From Mariniflexile maritimum (GTDB lineage: Bacteria; Bacteroidota; Bacteroidia; Flavobacteriales; Flavobacteriaceae): a stretch of 64,000 nucleotides of DNA. Below the pieces are notes generated by a model. It made no database searches and was not told where the DNA came from. It saw nothing but the letters and a program-made list of their open reading frames with translations. Positions 43,525 to 52,302 of this stretch are shown piece after piece (position 1 is the first letter of the stretch; each line of letters begins with the position of its first letter). The stretch spans positions 1-64,000 of the forward strand of contig NZ_WRPN01000008.1 of NCBI RefSeq assembly GCF_009746565.1. The letters run 5' to 3'. A program made the translations under genes and the position numbers.

Positions 43525-45321
43525 TTATAGTTTTCTTAAAATTTTTATGAGTTTATCGTTTTTTTCCAGCCCCATCTTTCTGCGCAGTCTATATCGGTTT
43601 ACTTCTACGCTTTTGGGGATGATATTTAAAATGGACGCTATCTCTTTTGAACTTAATTTTAATCGTAATAAGGAACATAGCTTTTTGTCGTTTTCGGTTA
43701 ACTCGGGATATTTTTTCTCAAGATTTTGATAAAAACTATTGTTGAGCTCTTTTAGGTATTTGTCTAATGAATTTCTTTCGTTGTCAATATTGAGGGTATC
43801 GAGTATCAATACATTTAAGGCTTGTAAATCGCTGTATTTTAGGCTTTGTTCTGGTTTTTGCTTCAATTTTTGGATTTCCTCTTTGAGCGTAGATAGGATT
43901 TCATTCTTTTTGGTAATATCCAGGGCAATTTTCTTTAGGTCTTTTTCTTTTGAATGAATTTCCTTTTCCAATTTCAAATTGGCATCGGTAGTTATTTTAA
44001 GCTCCGTTTCCAGCATCATTTGTTGCACATTGTATCTTTCAATATGCTCTTGATGTTCCTCAATTTTGCTTCTTTCCTTTAATTTATTGATAATATAGAG
44101 TTGGTATAAAATAAGGGCTAGGAGCACAACAATAAAAAGTACCACAGCGGGTTTGTATAAATTTATCTTCGTGGGCTCGGGAGCCGATAAATCAAGACTT
44201 TCTATTTTTTTGGTAGCCGAATCGTATGCGTGGTTAACCGTATTATCTACAACAACATCGCCTTTAACAAATCTTGATGGGTTTTCAGATACTTTTAGGT
44301 TGAAAACATTACTCATAAAAAATAGGGCAAAAAAGGCTATTAATCCTGCAATTATTGGCGTTAACAACCAACCCAACGCAATTTTGCCCACCACGTTTAA
44401 TTGTATGGTTCGGCCCCCTTTTAAAATGCCGATGCCTAAAATGGAACCAACAATAACCTGTGAACTAGAAACCGGAACCAAGGGTATGGCGGGCAAACCC
44501 ATGCTTACAAAAAAGTTTGACAAGCTTTGTGAAGAAAACACAAACAGTACGATGGAATGTGCCAATACCACCACCAAGGCGGTTTCGGCATTTAAGCGCA
44601 TTAATGAATTTCCTACGGTCATCATCACCTTTTTTGAATAGGTAAGAATGCCCATAGCTATAGAAAAACCACCCGCTAAAAACAACAATTGCGTGCCGTT
44701 AAGTTTGAAAAACCCAAAATCGAGCAGGATGTTTGGTACCGAAGGCACAAATACGCCCACAACATTGGCAATGTTATTGGCCCCTAAGCTGTAAGCACCA
44801 AAAGCACCTACGATAAGCAAGCCGTATTTAAGGTACGCATCCAATTTAATGAGATGGATTTTGCTTTTATGAAGAACATATTTTAAAAGCAGGAACAGCA
44901 AAATAGCAAAAATGCCACCTAAAATGGGCCCTGAAACCCAAGTGGAAACAATTTTTGTTAACGACATATAGTTGGTGGGATTGCCAGTGAAAAGGTTCCA
45001 GCCAATAATGGCACCAACAATGGCTTGAGAAGTAGATACCGGTAAATTGGATTTTGTCATCCAAAATACCGAAATACCAGCAGCCAGTGCCACGGTAAAA
45101 GCACCGCCCAATGCAGAAACCGAACCTAAATCCTCTAATGTGTGGGAAGCACCAGACCCCTGTATTACCGCACCCAAAACAACAAAGATTGAAGCAACAA
45201 TGGCAGCTTGCCTAAAGCGAATCATTTTTGAGCCCACGGCCGACCCGAAGACGTTAGAAGCATCATTGGCTCCTAAAGTCCATCCTAAAAAAAGACCGCT
45301 TGACAGAAAGAATAAAAACAT
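43525..45321 (-). CDS. PiT phosphate permease fused to coiled coil and LuxR-type HTH
   Basis: The first 350 residues are a PHO4/PiT transporter with both signature halves (GANDASNVFGSAVGSKMI, ANNIANVVGVFV) and about ten membrane helices. A further membrane helix follows at about 375-395. Then come a long coiled coil (about 400-500) and a C-terminal LuxR/GerE-type HTH (about 535-595: LCSLLRLKLSSKEIASILNI ... SVEVNRYRLRRKMG). The frame is open throughout, with no stop or shift. The HTH lies on the cytoplasmic side if topology is standard, so the protein may bind DNA from the membrane and act as a phosphate transceptor. DUF47 upstream and porin downstream support a phosphate role; the regulatory role is inference. 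Confidence 0.85.
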   Translation of the reverse strand: MFLFFLSSGLFLGWTLGANDASNVFGSAVGSKMIRFRQAAIVASIFVVLGAVIQGSGASHTLEDLGSVSALGGAFTVALAAGISVFWMTKSNLPVSTSQAIVGAIIGWNLFTGNPTNYMSLTKIVSTWVSGPILGGIFAILLFLLLKYVLHKSKIHLIKLDAYLKYGLLIVGAFGAYSLGANNIANVVGVFVPSVPNILLDFGFFKLNGTQLLFLAGGFSIAMGILTYSKKVMMTVGNSLMRLNAETALVVVLAHSIVLFVFSSQSLSNFFVSMGLPAIPLVPVSSSQVIVGSILGIGILKGGRTIQLNVVGKIALGWLLTPIIAGLIAFFALFFMSNVFNLKVSENPSRFVKGDVVVDNTVNHAYDSATKKIESLDLSAPEPTKINLYKPAVVLFIVVLLALILYQLYIINKLKERSKIEEHQEHIERYNVQQMMLETELKITTDANLKLEKEIHSKEKDLKKIALDITKKNEILSTLKEEIQKLKQKPEQSLKYSDLQALNVLILDTLNIDNERNSLDKYLKELNNSFYQNLEKKYPELTENDKKLCSLLRLKLSSKEIASILNIIPKSVEVNRYRLRRKMGLEKNDKLIKILRKL

Positions 45322-45340
45322 AGTGCTTTTTTTGCGAAAC

Positions 45341-45991
45341 TTACATTTTGATTTTTATTACTAAGGTTGAAAGTTGATGGGCTACACGTTTAGCCGAATA
45401 GGAAATTTGCTCGATGTGAAGCGCAAAATACCTAAGATGTATTTTTTCACTAAGCCGAAGCGATTCCAGTTCCTGAAATATTTTTCGTTTGATGTTATTG
45501 GATAAAACATCGGTCTCACGATGATAAAAAAGTACTTTTTGTATCCTATCCTTAACTTCATCGGGCGACCTAAAAAATACCCTGGCCGCAGGAATGACAT
45601 TTTCGGCCGATTTTGATGAAAGCGATATCAGTTCTAAATAATCTTTTTTTATGGATTCCGGCACGTGTGGTGTTTCAACATCAAATTGGCTCAATAAATC
45701 TTTCGACCTATCTATTATATCGTCGATAGCTTCCAATAAGTTCAAAATATCGCTCGCGTAATTGGGCATTAAGGAATGTAAATAGAAATCATTTTCAATT
45801 TGTCTTTTTATGGCATCGGCCTCTTTCTCTAAAATGCTTATCGCTTTTATGTTTTGGTCAAACTCGAAGGTGTTACCATTAATATAATTGCTAGCACCTT
45901 TTTTGAAATTTAAAATGCCCAAGTCAATCTTATCAAAAAAATCATCGATACTACGGGATATTGATTTTGAGGTTTTAAAAATGTTCAGCAT
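45341..45991 (-). CDS. DUF47 (PhoU-like) Pit accessory protein
   Basis: The 216-residue helical protein has the DUF47 pattern (EKEADAIKRQIENDFYLHS, DILNLLEAIDDIIDRSKDLL, HIEQISYSAKRVAHQLSTL). Family members bind and regulate PiT permeases and form PhoU-like metal-binding bundles. It is first in the operon, 19 bases before the permease gene, and its promoter region holds the palindrome at 46048-46061. Confidence 0.92.
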   Translation of the reverse strand: MLNIFKTSKSISRSIDDFFDKIDLGILNFKKGASNYINGNTFEFDQNIKAISILEKEADAIKRQIENDFYLHSLMPNYASDILNLLEAIDDIIDRSKDLLSQFDVETPHVPESIKKDYLELISLSSKSAENVIPAARVFFRSPDEVKDRIQKVLFYHRETDVLSNNIKRKIFQELESLRLSEKIHLRYFALHIEQISYSAKRVAHQLSTLVIKIKM

Positions 45992-46017
45992 AATCCAGTC
46001 ATTTACAATTAACTATA

Positions 46018-46025
46018 TAAAGTTA
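46018..46025 (-). promoter_or_regulatory. Candidate -7 box of the phosphate operon
   Basis: On the minus strand TAACTTTA lies 27 bases before the DUF47 ATG, one base off the Bacteroidota TAnnTTTG consensus. The region just upstream is AT-rich. Weak evidence, but the placement fits. Confidence 0.3.
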
Positions 46026-46047
46026 CGCCAGTTGTAAGGCGAGAAAT

Positions 46048-46061
46048 ATGACAATTGTCAT
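46048..46061. promoter_or_regulatory. Perfect palindrome, candidate operator
   Basis: ATGACAATTGTCAT is a 14-base perfect palindrome about 57 bases upstream of the DUF47 start and about 23 bases upstream of the -7-like box. It could bind a dimeric regulator such as a LuxR-type HTH. Its TGTCAT half also resembles the PHO-box half-site known from proteobacteria. Both readings are inference. Confidence 0.45.
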
Positions 46062-46194
46062 GCTGTAATTTTGTGAAATTGTATGTAGTGTTTGTAAAAA
46101 ACATAACTACATATAAAACAAAGGATTATATAAAAAAAGTTAAGTTGGATTTAATTTAATTGGCGAGTGTGTAGTGTTCGTGCTTGGGTTGAAT

Positions 46195-46338
46195 TTAATT
46201 CATGCATGTTTTTAAAATGCCCAAAGCTCTTGATATATGGTCTTCTACGGTTTTTATTGAAATCTGCAATTTTTCGGCAACTTCATTATATTTAAGCCCT
46301 AGAATCTTGTTTTCATAAAAAACTTCTTGGCACCGCTC
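46195..46338 (-). pseudogene. 3' fragment of an ECF sigma factor gene
   Basis: The last 47 or so codons encode a sigma region 4: RCQEVFYENKILGLKYNEVA, EKLQISIKTVEDHISRAL, ending KTCMN. The 5' part (region 2 and linker) is missing; the frame runs instead into unrelated sequence at about 46338. The fragment belongs to the FecI-like ECF group of Bacteroidota. It is a remnant, joined to the fragment at 46339. Confidence 0.7.
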
Positions 46339-46653
46339 GCCGATGAAAATACATCCAACAATGAAAACAGCTATGTTGTTCAATTCAAGGATGAAACCAG
46401 TACCACCAAATACTTTATCGATAAGGACACTTATCTTATCAAAAAAATCATATCTACCGTTTTAGGAAGTCCAAGAACTGGCGGCGGCACTTATGAGGCC
46501 ATCACAAAGTATGAAGATTACAAAAATAGCGATGGTGTTATGGTACCCTTTTCAATTAACCTAAATAATTACATGACCGTTAAAGTAAGTGAGGCACACT
46601 TAAAACCTATTGATGAGGTTATTTTTAGCAACATAGAAAAAAGTAAAATTTAA
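46339..46653 (+). pseudogene. 3' fragment of a LolA-like/lipoprotein-sorting-type gene
   Basis: About 105 codons of a plus-strand gene without its 5' part: NSYVVQFKDETSTTKYFIDK, TYLIKKIIS, YEDYKNSDGVMVPFSINLNN. The pattern is that of the C-terminal half of LolA/LolB-type proteins of Bacteroidota, often beside M16 peptidases. It begins abruptly where the sigma fragment ends. No start codon or leader of its own is convincing. Confidence 0.6.
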
Positions 46654-46715
46654 ACAGTTTAAGCGTTTATTTTGTTTTATATTTGAATTAGTCACTCAAT
46701 AAAACAGAGCATGAC

Positions 46716-46750
46716 AAAAAGAGGACCTGTTTTTTCAGTCCTCTTTTATG
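46716..46750 (+). terminator. Terminator after the remnant
   Basis: AAAAGAGGAC pairs with GTCCTCTTTT (arms 46717-46726 and 46738-46747), followed by ATGTTTTTG. It still marks the old end of the truncated plus-strand gene. Confidence 0.75.
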
Positions 46751-46955
46751 TTTTTGTAGCTTTTTGTTTTAAAAAATAAGATATTTGGGGTAAATAAACC
46801 AAAACATGATCTAAGTAAAAACTTAACTTTAAACCGCTTCAAATTGTCTGGTTTATACGTTTTTCAATGAATTTGTATATTTTTCACAATAAAAACAATA
46901 AAATTTAACATTTCATTAATAAGGGAAAATCAAAAAAAAAGACTCTATATAAAAG

Positions 46956-49802
46956 ATGATGAAATCAAAAAAAATCAAGATGATAAAAACCGTATCCATT
47001 AAACAAGCCTTATTATTTTTTTTAATAGGTGTTATTTCGCAAACTTTCAATGCCCAATCGTTAGACTTAAACGCCAAATTACCAGTAGATGAGCGTGTTA
47101 AAAAAGGTGTTTTGCCAAACGGCATGACCTATTATATTAAAAGTACCGATGTTGTAAAAGATGCCGCTTCCTATTATATCATTCAAAATGTAGGGTCCAT
47201 TTTGGAAAATGACGACCAACAAGGTTTGGCCCATTTTTTAGAGCACATGGCTTTTAATGGCACACAAAATTTTCCCGGAAAGGGCATTTTAAATACCCTG
47301 CAAAAGCATGGTGCCGTTTTTGGAAAGGATATCAATGCCTACACATCATTTGATGAAACGGTGTATAATTTAAACAACATTCCTACCAAAGATGGGTTGG
47401 TTGAAACTTGCTTAACCATTTTGCAAGATTGGTCCCATTATTTATTGTTGACCGATGAAGAAATTGATGCAGAACGCGGCGTTATAAAAGAAGAATGGCG
47501 CACCCGCCAAAACGGGCAAATGCGTTTGTACCAAACCTCGTTGCCCATTACCTTCAACCATTCAAAATATTCCAAAAGGTTGCCCATAGGGTTAATGTCG
47601 GTTGTGGAAGGGTTTGATTATAAGGCACTTCGCGATTTTTATCACGATTGGTACAGAACCGATTTACAGGCCATAGCCATTATTGGCGATATCGATATTA
47701 ACGAGATTGAACAAAAAATAATTGAAAAGTTTTCAAAAATACCAGCAGTTGAAAATCCTAAGGAACGTTTTATTGTTGATATACCAGACAACGAAACCTT
47801 GTTGTACAGTTTAGGGCTCGACCCAGAGGTATCTACCGCCAATATCACATTTGGTGTTCGCCAAAAAAAGTCACGGGCAGATGAAACGGTTGCCGATTTA
47901 AAACGTTCGTTATTAGAATCGATGGCAATTAGTATGCTTTCTGCGCGTATTTCAGAAAAAGCACAAAAACCGGAAGCAAGTTTTTTGGGCGCACGCATCG
48001 ATTTTAGGCAAATGTCGAAAACATCAAACCTTCTTTCAGTATCAATTTCACCTAAGCCAAACCAACAAAAGGAAGCTTTTAACGAGGTGTTAACCGAAGT
48101 GGTAAGGGCTGTAAAACATGGCTTCATCCAACCTGAAATTGATAGGGCGGTTGCAAAAACGGCAAGTTCGTACGAAAACCAAATTGCCAAAAAAGACGAT
48201 AGGAGCCATGGCCAAATTGAAAGGGACATTCAAAATAATTTCCTAAACAATAGCACCATAACACCTGTTGAAAAAGAATACGATTTAGCAAAACAAATAG
48301 TTGGTACCTTAACCCCAGATGAATTGAACAGTACCATTAAACGATTATTTGCTAAAAACAACAGATTTGTAAATGTAACGGGGGTTGCAAACCAAGATAA
48401 TTTAACCGAAACCCAAGTAAATCAAATCATTACAAATCTTGAAAACGATGCAACCATAGCTCCTTACACCGAGGCATTGGCAGGAAAAACCTTGGTTTCA
48501 GACCTAAATATCAAACCAGGAACTATCAAAAAATCGGCATTAAATAAAGAAACCAATGCAACTACTTATACCCTAAGCAATGGCATTAAGGTGCATTACA
48601 AATTTGTAGATAAAGAAAAAGATAAAGTAGCCTTAAACGCCCTAAGCTACGGTGGTACTTCGTTGTTAAAAGATGAAGATTTACCCTCGGCCAGTTTGGT
48701 TAGTAACCTAATACAAATGTCTGGTTTGGGCGATTTTTCAGCAACCGACCTGCAAAAAATATTGGCAGGAAAAACGGCGGCTGTGCGCACCGGGATATAC
48801 AATATAACCGAAGCCCTGTCGGGTAGCTCAAACACCAAAGATGTTGAAACCATGTTGCAACTTGTACACGTGTCGTTCGTAAAACCGCGTTTCGATGAAC
48901 AGGCTTTTAAGGTGTTGGAAAGCAACATCAATAACTATATAATTAGAAGAAGTAAAGATATAGGCGAAAAAATGCGCGATAGCTTAACTTTGGCACTTTA
49001 CGGAAATAACAATCCTAAAGAACGCATTTTTGATCAAAATTATGCTAAAGACATTTCATTTGAAAAAATAAAAACCATCTATAATGAGCGTTTTGCCGAT
49101 GCGTCCGATTTCGAATTTTTTATTGTGGGCGATGTCAAGGAGGCACAATTAAAACCGCTGTTACAAACGTACTTGGCTAGTTTGCCAACAAAAAACACTA
49201 AGGAAACATTTAACAACAACGGCGCGGAATGGCTATCAAACAAAATTGATAGGGACATTTATTTAACCATGGAAGACCCCAAGGCATCGGTAAACATTGC
49301 TTACAAAAAAGAAGTGCCCTATTCAACCGAAAACGCTATTTACACCGATGCGCTAGGCGATATTTTGCAATTAAGGGTTACAGAAACCGTGCGGGAGGCC
49401 GAAGGTGGTGCTTATAGCCCACGTGCCAGCGCCAGTTTTTCCAGGGAACCTAAATCGCAAATAATGGTGTTTTTCCAATTTGATTGCAACCCCGATAAGG
49501 CCGATAAATTAGTGGAAATTGTGAATGAAGAACTTCAAAAAATAGCAAATGGTACGATTAATGATGATGATCTTCACAAAACAAAAACAAATTTCATAAA
49601 AGAACGCCAACAGGCAAAAGATAAAAACGACTACGACATGCAATGGCTTTCAACCTACTTTAGGTATAACGAAAATATCAACGACCCTTCAAATTTTGAA
49701 AATATTGTAAACAAAATGTCTAAAAAAGAGATTCAGGAAGTTGCAAAGCAAGTGCTTAACGGCGGAAAATCGTATGAAGTTGTCTTTAAACCAAAACAAT
49801 AA
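46956..49802 (+). CDS. M16-family zinc metallopeptidase, exported
   Basis: A 948-residue peptidase with four M16 domains in one chain. The signal sequence is SIKQALLFFLIGVISQTFNA; a start at 46980 (MIKTVSIKQ) is as plausible as 46956. The inverted zinc motif HFLEH (His93, Glu96, His97) is intact, with a downstream glutamate in EERGVIKEEW-type context (DAERGVIKEEWRT). The second, inactive half carries the R/Y motif region near GAYSPRASASF. It should digest peptides in the periplasm. The genes after it are close but functionally distinct. Confidence 0.92.
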   Translation: MMKSKKIKMIKTVSIKQALLFFLIGVISQTFNAQSLDLNAKLPVDERVKKGVLPNGMTYYIKSTDVVKDAASYYIIQNVGSILENDDQQGLAHFLEHMAFNGTQNFPGKGILNTLQKHGAVFGKDINAYTSFDETVYNLNNIPTKDGLVETCLTILQDWSHYLLLTDEEIDAERGVIKEEWRTRQNGQMRLYQTSLPITFNHSKYSKRLPIGLMSVVEGFDYKALRDFYHDWYRTDLQAIAIIGDIDINEIEQKIIEKFSKIPAVENPKERFIVDIPDNETLLYSLGLDPEVSTANITFGVRQKKSRADETVADLKRSLLESMAISMLSARISEKAQKPEASFLGARIDFRQMSKTSNLLSVSISPKPNQQKEAFNEVLTEVVRAVKHGFIQPEIDRAVAKTASSYENQIAKKDDRSHGQIERDIQNNFLNNSTITPVEKEYDLAKQIVGTLTPDELNSTIKRLFAKNNRFVNVTGVANQDNLTETQVNQIITNLENDATIAPYTEALAGKTLVSDLNIKPGTIKKSALNKETNATTYTLSNGIKVHYKFVDKEKDKVALNALSYGGTSLLKDEDLPSASLVSNLIQMSGLGDFSATDLQKILAGKTAAVRTGIYNITEALSGSSNTKDVETMLQLVHVSFVKPRFDEQAFKVLESNINNYIIRRSKDIGEKMRDSLTLALYGNNNPKERIFDQNYAKDISFEKIKTIYNERFADASDFEFFIVGDVKEAQLKPLLQTYLASLPTKNTKETFNNNGAEWLSNKIDRDIYLTMEDPKASVNIAYKKEVPYSTENAIYTDALGDILQLRVTETVREAEGGAYSPRASASFSREPKSQIMVFFQFDCNPDKADKLVEIVNEELQKIANGTINDDDLHKTKTNFIKERQQAKDKNDYDMQWLSTYFRYNENINDPSNFENIVNKMSKKEIQEVAKQVLNGGKSYEVVFKPKQ

Positions 49803-49805
49803 AAA

Positions 49806-50252
49806 ATGAAAAAAATAATTTTAGCTCTGGCATTTTTAACCATCGGCTTCACCCAAGCCCAAATTTTAGAACCTGTAAAATGGACTACTTCTGTTACCAA
49901 AATTTCGAGTACAGAGTATGAATTGGTGGCTACCGCAACCATAGATGCCAAATGGCATTTATATTCGCAAAACGTTCCGGCCGATGGGCCCATACCCACC
50001 ACATTTACATTTAAAAGCAATGGTAAATACCTTAAAAAAGGCAATACTTTGGAAGATAAAGGACACACCGTAAACGATCCTGTGTTTAATATGCAAATTA
50101 AATTTTTTGAAAATAAGGCACTATTTAAACAGCGTATTAAATTAAAGGATAAAGCACCTTTTAAAGTTGAGGGAACGGTAGAGTTTATGGTTTGCGATGA
50201 TACCCGATGTTTGCCTCCCAGCGAAGTCGATTTGGTATTTAATATAAAATAA
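49806..50252 (+). CDS. Stand-alone DsbD N-terminal domain protein
   Basis: A 148-residue exported protein (signal IILALAFLTIGFTQA) that consists only of the DsbD alpha domain. It has the conserved [35 protein letters not shown] and the Cys pair in MVCDDTRCLPP. It is about as long as, and clearly a duplicate of, the N-terminal domain of the next gene. It would receive electrons in the periplasm as a free shuttle. It starts four bases after the M16 stop. Confidence 0.88.
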   Translation: MKKIILALAFLTIGFTQAQILEPVKWTTSVTKISSTEYELVATATIDAKWHLYSQNVPADGPIPTTFTFKSNGKYLKKGNTLEDKGHTVNDPVFNMQIKFFENKALFKQRIKLKDKAPFKVEGTVEFMVCDDTRCLPPSEVDLVFNIK

Positions 50253-50270
50253 AAGAATGACGTTTTTAAA

Positions 50271-52301
50271 ATGAAAAAAACCATCCTACTCCTTACATTT
50301 TTTTGCATTTGGTTCGGGCATGCCCAAGTTTATAACCCAGTAAAATGGACAACCTCCGTTGAAAAATTATCAGAATCTGAATATGCGTTGGTTTCCAAGG
50401 CTACCATCCAAACAGGGTGGCACCTCTATTCACAAAACGTTCCAGAAGATGGCCCCATTCCCACAGCATTTACTTATGATGATAGTGAAGGCGGTTTTAA
50501 GATTTTAGGAAATACTTCAGAAGAAAAAGGGAAGACGGTTGACGATCCTGTTTTCGGAATGAAAATCAAGTATTTTGAAAAATCGACCACTTTTAAGCAG
50601 AAAGTTGAAGTAAAAGAAAACACAAGTACCATAAAAGCCTTTGTGGAATTCATGGTTTGCGATGATGCAAGGTGTTTGCCGCCAACCGAGGTGGAATTGG
50701 TTTTTAATATCCCAAAAACTGAAAAAACTACTTTGAATAATGGGGAAAGTCTTCAAAATTCTGGAAGCCCCAATGCTGAAAAAAACGTCGGTAATGAAGC
50801 AAGTTCAGGTTCAAAGGCAGAAAACTTAGCGGGCAGTTCAACTTCAAAAAACACAAAAAAAGGACTTTGGACCATCTTTTTTATTGCGTTTTTATCAGGG
50901 TTTGCAGCACTTTTAACACCTTGTGTGTTTCCTATGATACCCATGACGGTTAGTTTTTTTACCAAACAAAGCAAAACCAAGGCTTTGGGCATTAGAAATG
51001 CTATAATTTATGGACTGTCAATCATCGTTATCTATGTGCTTTTAGGTACGGCGGTTACGGGTGTTTTTGGTGCCGATGCGCTAAACGCCCTGGCTACCAA
51101 TGTATGGTTTAATATCATTTTCTTTTTAATTTTAATCGTTTTTGCGGTTTCTTTTTTGGGTGCTTTCGAGATTATGTTGCCCAACTCTTGGGCCAATAAA
51201 GTCGATTCCCAGGCCAATAGGGGCGGACTTATAGGTATCTTTTTTATGGCACTGGCATTGGCAATTGTATCGTTTTCTTGTACGGGCCCTATTGTTGGTA
51301 CCTTACTGGTTGAGGCGTCCTCAAAAGGCGGTATTGCACCTATTATAGGTATGTTAGGTTTTTCATTGGCTATTGCCTTGCCGTTTGCATTATTCGCAGC
51401 GTTTCCGGGTTGGCTAAATTCATTACCAAAATCGGGTGGATGGCTCAATACGGTTAAAGTGGTGTTGGGCTTTTTGGAATTGGCGTTGGCATTCAAGTTT
51501 TTATCGCAGGCCGATTTGGTTTTACAAACCCATCTGTTGGAACGGGAAGTGTTTTTAGCTATTTGGATTGCTATTTTTGGCACGTTGGCACTGTATCTTT
51601 TCGGTAAAATTAAATTGCCTCACGATTCGCCGCTAACGCATATTTCTGTGGGGCGTTTAAGCTTGGGCTTGGTGGTGCTATCCTTCACAATTTATATGAT
51701 TCCCGGACTTTGGGGTGCGCCCTTAAATTTGATTAGCGCATTTCCGCCGCCACAAAATTATAGCGAATCGCCGTATGGGGTTGGTTTTTCAAAAGTAAGC
51801 ACAAGTAGCGCATCATCAAACGGCAACCACGATAATTTACCGGAAGGTGCCCATTTATTGGCTCCACACGATATTGTTGCCTTTAACGATTACGATAAAG
51901 GTTTGGCCTATGCCAAAGAAGTAGGCAAACCCGTAATGATAGATTTTACAGGATGGGCCTGCGTAAATTGCCGAAAAATGGAGCAAAATGTGTGGCCTAA
52001 CCCTAAGGTATTGGACATTTTAAAAAACAAGGTGGTATTAATTTCATTGTATGTAGATGATAAACGTCCGTTAGAGGCCAGCGAAGTAGTGGAATCCAAA
52101 CTAAAACCGGGTAAGCAATTGAAATACATTGGGCAAAAATGGAGTGAACTACAAACATTAAAATATAAAGCAAATTCGCAGCCTTTTTATGTGTTGATGG
52201 ATCACAATGAAGAAAACTTAATCGATCCGGTATCGTTTACGCCCGATGCCGATGTGTATTACGAGTGGCTTCAAAAAGGCATTTCCAATTTTAAAAATTA
52301 A
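50271..52301 (+). CDS. dsbD: Thiol:disulfide interchange protein DsbD
   Basis: DsbD carries electrons from cytoplasmic thioredoxin to periplasmic partners. The 676 residues give signal peptide, alpha domain (to about 150; [11 protein letters not shown]), a Ser/Asn-rich linker, eight membrane helices (about 205-490) with the redox cysteines in [12 protein letters not shown] and [11 protein letters not shown], and a C-terminal thioredoxin-like domain with CVNC in [17 protein letters not shown]. Upstream is a second alpha-domain gene, downstream one base away the aminotransferase. Confidence 0.95.
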   Translation: MKKTILLLTFFCIWFGHAQVYNPVKWTTSVEKLSESEYALVSKATIQTGWHLYSQNVPEDGPIPTAFTYDDSEGGFKILGNTSEEKGKTVDDPVFGMKIKYFEKSTTFKQKVEVKENTSTIKAFVEFMVCDDARCLPPTEVELVFNIPKTEKTTLNNGESLQNSGSPNAEKNVGNEASSGSKAENLAGSSTSKNTKKGLWTIFFIAFLSGFAALLTPCVFPMIPMTVSFFTKQSKTKALGIRNAIIYGLSIIVIYVLLGTAVTGVFGADALNALATNVWFNIIFFLILIVFAVSFLGAFEIMLPNSWANKVDSQANRGGLIGIFFMALALAIVSFSCTGPIVGTLLVEASSKGGIAPIIGMLGFSLAIALPFALFAAFPGWLNSLPKSGGWLNTVKVVLGFLELALAFKFLSQADLVLQTHLLEREVFLAIWIAIFGTLALYLFGKIKLPHDSPLTHISVGRLSLGLVVLSFTIYMIPGLWGAPLNLISAFPPPQNYSESPYGVGFSKVSTSSASSNGNHDNLPEGAHLLAPHDIVAFNDYDKGLAYAKEVGKPVMIDFTGWACVNCRKMEQNVWPNPKVLDILKNKVVLISLYVDDKRPLEASEVVESKLKPGKQLKYIGQKWSELQTLKYKANSQPFYVLMDHNEENLIDPVSFTPDADVYYEWLQKGISNFKN

Positions 52302-52302
52302 G

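Noticed and set aside
46195-46383. Intact 62-aa HTH protein
   Set aside because: The first 15 residues come from the antisense of the neighbouring fragment; only sigma region 4 is real, so it is a remnant.
47642-48229. 195-residue minus-strand frame inside the M16 peptidase gene
   Set aside because: Antisense shadow of a conserved coding region with no signal or family pattern of its own.
51032-51583. 183-residue minus-strand frame inside dsbD
   Set aside because: Antisense to membrane helices of DsbD; Lys/Asn/Pro-rich product without features.
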